Assembly (NCBI GenBank): GCA_018260285.1
Contig: JAGLBH010000041.1
Span: 1-11,102 of the forward strand
DNA from: Arthrobacter sp.
GTDB taxonomy: Bacteria; Actinomycetota; Actinomycetes; Actinomycetales; Micrococcaceae
Direction: 5' to 3'
Length of the DNA stretch: 11,102 bases
The position numbers were made by a program, and so were the translations under genes. The notes under the pieces are model-generated. The model was not told where the DNA came from and searched no databases. It saw nothing but the letters and a program-made list of their open reading frames with translations. Of this stretch, positions 7,298 to 11,102 are shown in pieces (within the stretch, counting starts at the first letter, position 1; the number at the start of each line of letters is the position of its first letter).

Positions 7298-8098
7298 ATG
7301 ATGCCCACTCCTCACACCACAGACGCCCACGCCGCTGCCCACACCCCTCGGCCTCGTCTCCCTGACGCTGCCCTGGCCCGCGTCCCGGAGGTGACGGCAG
7401 CCTTCTGGGCGGTCAAGCTCATGACCACGGGCATGGGCGAGGCGGCCTCAGACTGGATGGCGGGCGTGAGCATCCCCCTGGCGGTCGGGGTGGGCTTCCT
7501 CGGGTGCGCACTGGCGCTGTGGGTCCAGATCCGCCGCGAGACCTTCTCTCCCGCTGTCTACTGGACGGCGGTCTCCATGGTCGCCGTCTTCGGGACGATC
7601 GCCGCCGACGCCGTCCACGTCGCTCTCGACGTGCCCTACGCCCTGACTACGATTCTCTACATCCTTGCCGTGGCGGCGGTGTTCATCGTGTGGCACAGGG
7701 CTGAGGGAACTCTCTCGATCCACTCGATCACGACGCGCCGACGAGAGATCTTCTACTGGGCCACTGTCCTGGCGACCTTCGCCCTGGGCACCGCCGTCGG
7801 CGATTTCACAGCGATGACCCTGGACCTGGGCTACTTCCCGTCAGCGCTGCTCTACGGTGCGCTCATCCTCATTCCCCTCGTCGGATACCGGGTGCTCCAC
7901 TGGAATGGCGTCCTCTGCTTCTGGGCCGCCTACGTCCTCACCCGCCCGCTCGGTGCCTCCATTGCCGACTGGCTCGGCAAGGAGCCGAACCACGGCGGAG
8001 GCCTCGGCTGGGGAGACGGTCCCGTGACGCTGGCACTCATCGTCCTCATCATCGCCGCAGTCGCCCTCACCAAGCAGAAGGCCGCTCGCGCGGACTGA
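7298..8098 (+). CDS. DUF347 / COG4705 integral membrane protein with four internal repeats
   Basis: This 266-residue membrane protein appears to be of the DUF347 family, described as four tandem units, each with two membrane segments and a conserved Trp. The units are visible: FWAVKLMTTGMGEAASD, YWTAVSMVAVFGTIAAD, YWATVLATFALGTAVGD and FWAAYVLTRPLGASIAD. Trp sits at 37, 89, 154 and 209, Gly ten residues later (47, 99, 164, 219) and Asp fifteen residues later (52, 104, 169, 224), identical in all four. About eight membrane helices are expected. The first 29 residues are polar, rich in His, Pro and Thr, and probably cytoplasmic. It begins 57 bases after ackA with two tandem ATG codons and only a weak purine-rich AAGAGA before them, so co-transcription with pta-ackA is likely but not shown. 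Biochemical function is unknown; a transport role is only a guess. Confidence 0.85.
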   Translation: MMPTPHTTDAHAAAHTPRPRLPDAALARVPEVTAAFWAVKLMTTGMGEAASDWMAGVSIPLAVGVGFLGCALALWVQIRRETFSPAVYWTAVSMVAVFGTIAADAVHVALDVPYALTTILYILAVAAVFIVWHRAEGTLSIHSITTRRREIFYWATVLATFALGTAVGDFTAMTLDLGYFPSALLYGALILIPLVGYRVLHWNGVLCFWAAYVLTRPLGASIADWLGKEPNHGGGLGWGDGPVTLALIVLIIAAVALTKQKAARAD

Positions 8099-8194
8099 GA
8101 CTCCCCCAGCCGGCTGAGACACGCGCCCGGCCAGAGGTCACATTCGCACGACGGCGGCACATTTTCAGTACTCTTGTCTGTACGCATTGAGCGG

Positions 8195-8251
8195 ATCCCC
8201 CTCGGCCAATTCATCCCCCTCGCTCAGTTCTAGGAGGGCCCATGACATGGG
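8195..8251 (+). promoter_or_regulatory. ABC exporter leader: direct repeats, strong RBS, palindrome over the start codon
   Basis: The decamer ATCCCCCTCG occurs at 8195-8204 and again at 8213-8222, 18 bp apart. The ribosome-binding site TAGGAGGG (8231-8238) contains GAGGG, which is complementary to the CCCTC within both repeats, so either could mask it. The start codon itself sits in CCCATG-A-CATGGG (8239-8251), a perfect interrupted palindrome. The RBS-to-ATG distance is short, 4 bases after GGAGG. The elements are directly visible; any regulatory role is inference. Confidence 0.4.
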
Positions 8252-9908
8252 TGACGAGTATTCGTTTCGGCTGGGGCGCACTGCGCGCCGCGTGGCACAA
8301 CAGACCGAGGTCTCTGTTCGCCGTCCTTCTCGCCATCGCCCTGGAGAACGCGAGCGCCATCGCCACACCGCTCATTCTCGGCATCGGTCTCCAGCAGGCC
8401 CTGACGAATCCTGAGGGAACCGTCGTGGCCATGGTCATTGCCGCCTACACCGCAGCACTGTTCCTGGCCTCTGCCGGAAGCCATCTGGCTCACACCCTCT
8501 ACGGGCGCATCGAGCAGTCCGTCCAGAGCGAATGGATGGCTGACGGTCTCGCCAGCTCCCTCGGCAGCCATCCCGAGGCGCGGGCCGCGAAGGACACATC
8601 CGAGGTCTCGTACGCTCTCGACGCACTGGGAGGATGCCTCCGGGATGCCCTGAGCAGCATGGTGCGCAGCATTCTTCCGTCAACGGTCCGGGTGGTCGCT
8701 GGCGCAGCCGCCATCGCCGCAGTGGCCGGGCTGGGCCCAGTCATCGTCTATCTGCTGGGCATTGCGGTGTACTTGTGGCTGAGTTCCCCGCTCGCGGCTG
8801 TTCATCAGAAACGGCAGTCCGAGTTCTTCGGAGCCTGCCTGACGAACTTCGGGAGCCTCTCCAACGCGGCCGGGATGTGGCGGGAGTCCCGCTTGTTCGG
8901 AGCCTCGCCCTTCCTGGCCCAGCGCTACCGCGCGCCCCGTCTTCCCGTGGAGGACCTGGGTGTGGCGTCCTACCGAGCCACACGGAACCTCGTCCTCACC
9001 CAGACAGGGCTCGTCTCACTCATCATCGGTGCTGTCCTGGCCCTGCATCGTGCGTCAGCAGGGGCGGACGCCGAGGCGCTCGGCTCCATCGTCAGCCTGG
9101 CAGGCGTCACTCTCGCTGCCGTGAACCCCCTCCAGACGGTGGGCTTCGCCCTCTCGATGCTGGCCGCAGCCGTGGCCACACACGAGGAGTCCATGAAGAC
9201 TGTGCGCCCCGCAGCACCCGAAGGATCCGCCGCTCTCACCGAACTCGCCGTGCGCTCCGTGAATGAAGGGGATCCCCGACCCGCCGCAGAGCCAGGCGCT
9301 GTGCTCACCGTCTCGGGACTCGGGGTCCCGGCTCTGCCTGACGGCACGTCGCTCGGCGCCGGACGGCCAATCTGGGTGCTCGGCCCGAGCGGCTCGGGAA
9401 AGACCACCCTTCTCGAGCAGATCATCGGCCTGCGCTCCTCCGGCGGTGCGCAGCTGACGGTCTCGACTCCGCATTCAGACAGCAGTCCGGACGCGGCGAC
9501 GGCCATCGCTTACCTGCCGCAGGAGTCCCGACTTCTCGAAACGACAGCCGCAGAGAACGTCGACTTCGGCCGTGGTCTTGCACCGACCTCTGCGGCCGCT
9601 GGCCTCGACGCGCTCGGGCTCGCCCCCTTGCCCCCGGCGGCCGCCGGGCAGAAGAGATCGTCGGCGGAGACACATCCGTGCTCTCCGGCGGTGAGACACG
9701 ACGCGTCTGCCTCGCCCGAACACTCGCGGGTTCGGAACCGCTGGTGGTTCTGGACGAGCCGACGACGGGGCTCGACGCCGCAGCGCGAGAGCAGGCGTGG
9801 GCTGCCATCGAAGCTCGCGCCGCGACGTCAGTGGTGCTCGTAGCGACACACGACTCGGACGCGCCTCGGCGGCCCAGCGACCTCGTCGTCACCTTGACTC
9901 TTCGCTAA
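8242..9908 (+). pseudogene. Fused ABC exporter (membrane domain plus ATPase), broken by a -1 frameshift
   Basis: With one base restored this gene would encode about 555 residues. Residues 1 to about 335 form an exporter-type membrane domain with about six hydrophobic segments. The ATPase domain follows: Walker A GPSGSGKTT (about 381-389) and Q-loop IAYLPQESRLLETTAAENV in the first frame. The remaining motifs are in the frame one base back: signature VLSGGETRR (from 9678), Walker B/D-loop VVLDEPTTGLD and H-loop ATHD, ending at TAA 9906-9908. The frame switch falls between about 9623 and 9651, most simply by loss of one C from the runs at 9623-9627 or 9631-9635. As read, the first frame continues with unrelated residues to 9843 and yields a dead ATPase. 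Substrate is unknown; no toxin, peptide or regulator gene lies next to it. Codon use is less G/C-biased than in pta-ackA. A sequencing or assembly error is an alternative. Confidence 0.85.
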
Positions 9909-9948
9909 ACTTCGCTCTCCCCCGCCGGCCTCATTCTCCTCAGATTCT

Positions 9949-10122
9949 TCAGCCTCGCGGGCCCCGAGTTCTGCTGAGGACAGTCATCTCGGAGACTGCG
10001 TGGACGGCTCCTGCCCCGAGCACGACAACCCGCCATGGCACACTCTGGCCCCGGCCCGGGATGAGCCTGCCCAGAAACACCGACCGCACAGAGCGTGCGA
10101 TACCACCGGTTGACCGTGACAT
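9949..10122 (-). CDS. Possible 57-residue small protein, unrecognised
   Basis: An ATG at 10122-10120 is preceded by a near-ideal AGGAGG (10136-10131) with 8 bases of spacing, and the frame stays open to a TGA at 9951-9949. The product begins MSRSTGGIARSVRSVFLGRL and holds a short hydrophobic stretch, WRVVVLGAGAVHAV, in its middle; the rest is rich in Arg, Gly and Ser. About 70 percent of third positions are G or C, lower than in the sure genes nearby, which argues against strong coding selection. It would be divergent from the GntR gene. I recognise no family. The good ribosome-binding site is the main support; a chance ORF is at least as likely. Confidence 0.25.
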   Translation of the reverse strand: MSRSTGGIARSVRSVFLGRLIPGRGQSVPWRVVVLGAGAVHAVSEMTVLSRTRGPRG

Positions 10123-10188
10123 GTGAGAAACCTCCTCGCTGTCAGGGTGGCTACGCCCCTGAGAGCCTTCAGTTCACTATTCATAGAT

Positions 10189-10209
10189 AACATCTGAAAT
10201 GTTCTTCAG
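10189..10209. promoter_or_regulatory. AT-rich overlapping dyads
   Basis: AACAT-CTGAA-ATGTT (10189-10203) is a dyad with 5-base arms and a 5-base centre. The central CTGAA also pairs with TTCAG at 10205-10209, giving a second overlapping dyad. The block lies in the only clearly AT-rich segment of the right part. TAACAT (10188-10193) on the plus strand fits a -10 pattern, without a clear -35. It may be an operator or a promoter for either strand; this is inference. Confidence 0.3.
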
Positions 10210-10254
10210 GGTTCGCTTGGCCCCGGATGAAGATCAAGCCCCTCAGCCCCTCCG

Positions 10255-10263
10255 GTATACAAA
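10255..10263. promoter_or_regulatory. Distal GntR-type operator half, GTATACAAA
   Basis: GTATACAAA has the GT-N(2)-AC core seen in operators of FadR-type GntR regulators. It is the exact reverse complement of TTTGTATAC at 10326-10334 in front of the GntR start. The two palindrome centres are 74 bp apart, close to seven helical turns. Assignment to the adjacent GntR protein is inferred from proximity. Confidence 0.45.
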
Positions 10264-10266
10264 CGG

Positions 10267-10299
10267 GGCCTTCATGGCTGATAAATCACTGTGAAGGCC
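10267..10299 (+). other. Hairpin between the two operator boxes
   Basis: GGCCTTCA (10267-10274) and TGAAGGCC (10292-10299) form a perfect 8-bp stem around a 17-base loop. There is no proper T-run after it on the plus strand (only GGAGGGTCTTT). It may be a weak stop for read-through from upstream, a spacer structure, or a further dyad for protein binding. If the GntR gene starts leaderless at 10344, this hairpin is not in its message. Confidence 0.35.
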
Positions 10300-10307
10300 G
10301 GAGGGTC

Positions 10308-10343
10308 TTTACCAGTCAAGGAATTTTTGTATACAGTAGGTGC
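10308..10343 (+). promoter_or_regulatory. Promoter of the GntR gene with proximal operator; probably leaderless transcript
   Basis: TTTACC (10308-10313) is a fair -35. TACAGT (10332-10337) fits the TANNNT -10 pattern with an 18-base spacer, and TATACA (10330-10335) is a second option with 16. The A of the start codon (10344) is 7 bases after TACAGT, where transcription would begin. No convincing Shine-Dalgarno sequence precedes the ATG. The 8-bp palindrome TGTATACA (10328-10335) overlaps the -10, so a repressor bound there would block RNA polymerase. The elements are visible; start site and repression are inferred. Confidence 0.5.
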
Positions 10344-11069
10344 ATGCGAGCAAGTGATCTGGCCTACACCGAGCTCCGGCGGGACATCGTCGAGTGGCGG
10401 CTTGAGCCCGGCCGCGTCCTGGGAGAGGTGGAGCAGGCCGAGCGCCTCGGCGTCTCCCGCACCCCCCTCCGAGAAGCTCTCCAGCAGCTGCAGGCCGATG
10501 GACTCGTGGAACCCCACGGGGGCAGAGGCGTCGTCGTCACCCATGTCTCCGCAGAGCACGTCGACGCCCTCTTCGAGGCTCGTGCAGCTCTGGACACCGC
10601 GAGCGCCGCCCTCGCTGCTCGGCGGGCGGATTCTGCCCGTTTCGGACAGCTGACCGCTGATCTCGAGAGCGCAGCCGAGCGGCTTGCGGAGAACCCCGAT
10701 GACGAAAGCGTCCGGGCCTACTACCTCCTCGTGTCTCGTCTTGACGATCTCGTGGATGAGGCCGCTGGGAACCCATACCTGCGCAGAGCTCATGTCCCGC
10801 TCAAGGCGAACCTGGCCCGGCTGCGGCGCGCCACCCGCGAGAGCCCCGGGCGCCTGCGGGCATCCGCCGTCGAGCACGCGGCGATCGCCCGCGCCATCGC
10901 CTCCGGCGATCCGGATCTGGCCTCTGCCGCCACACGCGTCCACTTAGAAGCAGCCCGGCGTGCCATCGTCAGTGCGCTCGACCACCGTGACCCCCCACAT
11001 GGCCGTCCGCCGACACCTGCGTCGTCGTCATCCATCGCCCACCGCGCATCCAGCCATCACACCGCCTGA
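10344..11069 (+). CDS. GntR-family transcriptional regulator, FCD (FadR-like) type, likely regulator of the prp genes
   Basis: The 241-residue product has an N-terminal winged helix (about 4-66) with the GntR recognition region LGVSRTPLREALQQLQADGLV (35-55) and the wing GGRGVVVTHVS. A helical FCD ligand domain follows (about 75-212). Candidate metal or ligand residues are D84, D134 or D135, H178 in EHAAIARAIASGD and H200. The place where many FCD proteins have FH reads LDDL here. The last 30 residues are Pro/Ser/His-rich and look disordered. The frame is open from further upstream (an ATG at 10227), but homologous regulators begin MRASD at this ATG and the promoter lies just before it, so 10344 is chosen. 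The next gene starts 10 bases after the stop and looks like prpD, so it probably senses a methylcitrate-pathway compound and controls this operon and itself. Confidence 0.88.
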   Translation: MRASDLAYTELRRDIVEWRLEPGRVLGEVEQAERLGVSRTPLREALQQLQADGLVEPHGGRGVVVTHVSAEHVDALFEARAALDTASAALAARRADSARFGQLTADLESAAERLAENPDDESVRAYYLLVSRLDDLVDEAAGNPYLRRAHVPLKANLARLRRATRESPGRLRASAVEHAAIARAIASGDPDLASAATRVHLEAARRAIVSALDHRDPPHGRPPTPASSSSIAHRASSHHTA

Positions 11070-11079
11070 AAGGACTGCC

Positions 11080-11102
11080 ATGACCGTCAACCACACCGTT
11101 CG
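11080..11102 (+). CDS. prpD: Start of probable 2-methylcitrate dehydratase gene (runs off window)
   Basis: Only seven full codons are visible, MTVNHTV, with the ATG at 11080-11082 and a good GAAAGGA ribosome-binding site (11068-11074) that overlaps the stop of the GntR gene. Actinobacterial PrpD proteins encoded just after a GntR gene of this MRASD type often begin in this manner. PrpD dehydrates 2-methylcitrate in propionate breakdown. The identification rests on the context and a few residues only. The tight 10-base gap argues for one operon with the regulator gene. Confidence 0.45.

Larger units (their letters stand above)
9909..10343. other. 435-bp stretch without a clear gene
   Basis: It separates the exporter gene from the GntR gene. 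A weak hairpin, TCCTCAG (9937-9943) with CTGAGGA (9974-9980), encloses a smaller CTCG/CGAG stem and might end exporter transcription, but it lacks a T-run. A short minus-strand ORF lies at 9949-10122. From about 10171 the base composition turns AT-rich, with overlapping dyads, and from 10255 the control elements of the GntR gene begin. No tRNA, insertion sequence or CRISPR is seen. Confidence 0.6.

Noticed and set aside
6125..7342. Long minus-strand frame opposite ackA
   Set aside because: It is antisense to an unmistakable acetate kinase and has no recognisable domain.
9656..9843. Tail of the first exporter frame after the frameshift
   Set aside because: The residues are Arg/Ser-rich and unrelated to ABC ATPases, while the neighbouring frame carries the expected signature and Walker B motifs.
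10227..10343. Upstream extension of the GntR protein from an ATG at 10227
   Set aside because: No ribosome-binding site, the extra residues would be encoded across the operator boxes and promoter, and related regulators begin at MRASD.
1..11102. Mobile elements, CRISPR arrays, tRNA or rRNA genes
   Set aside because: No transposase, integrase, regularly spaced repeats, cloverleaf or ribosomal RNA sequence was seen on either strand.

Overview
The window is a GC-rich, gene-dense piece of an actinobacterial chromosome. Strong G/C preference at third codon positions, a GTG start, short intergenic gaps and the parA-scpA-scpB order all point that way. A Micrococcales-type host is likely because the GntR regulator and the first residues of the next gene resemble the prpD-linked regulators of that group; this placement is inference from memory of the families, not a search.

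Left part (1-3692, minus strand): a compact chromosome-organisation operon, parA (Soj-like ATPase), scpA and scpB, read leftwards. scpA starts one base after the parA stop, scpB overlaps the scpA end, and scpB runs off the window. To its right lies dctA, a C4-dicarboxylate symporter gene also read leftwards. A strong intrinsic terminator at 2232-2289 separates dctA from the parA operon.

Middle (3693-8098): a 273-bp divergent regulatory region separates dctA from the rightward pta-ackA pair, which encodes the two enzymes linking acetyl-CoA and acetate with ATP formation. A DUF347/COG4705 membrane protein of unknown role follows closely and may be co-transcribed. Uptake of C4-dicarboxylates and acetate/acetyl-CoA interconversion thus share one control region.

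Right part (8099-11102): a fused membrane/ATPase ABC exporter gene is broken by a one-base frameshift in a C-rich stretch near 9623-9635. The signature, Walker B and H-loop motifs lie in the next frame, so it is either a pseudogene or a sequence error. A 435-bp stretch without a clear gene follows, with one weak small ORF on the minus strand and an AT-rich block of overlapping dyads. It leads into a FadR-type GntR regulator gene that seems to be leaderless, with two GTATAC operator-like boxes 74 bp apart in front of it. Ten bases after its stop starts a new gene whose few visible residues fit prpD (2-methylcitrate dehydratase).

Most of the window is core metabolism and chromosome maintenance. 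I do not see an obvious undescribed system. The best second-look items are the frameshifted exporter, the leaderless GntR gene with its paired operators, the four-fold repeated DUF347 protein, and the palindrome and repeats around the exporter start codon.
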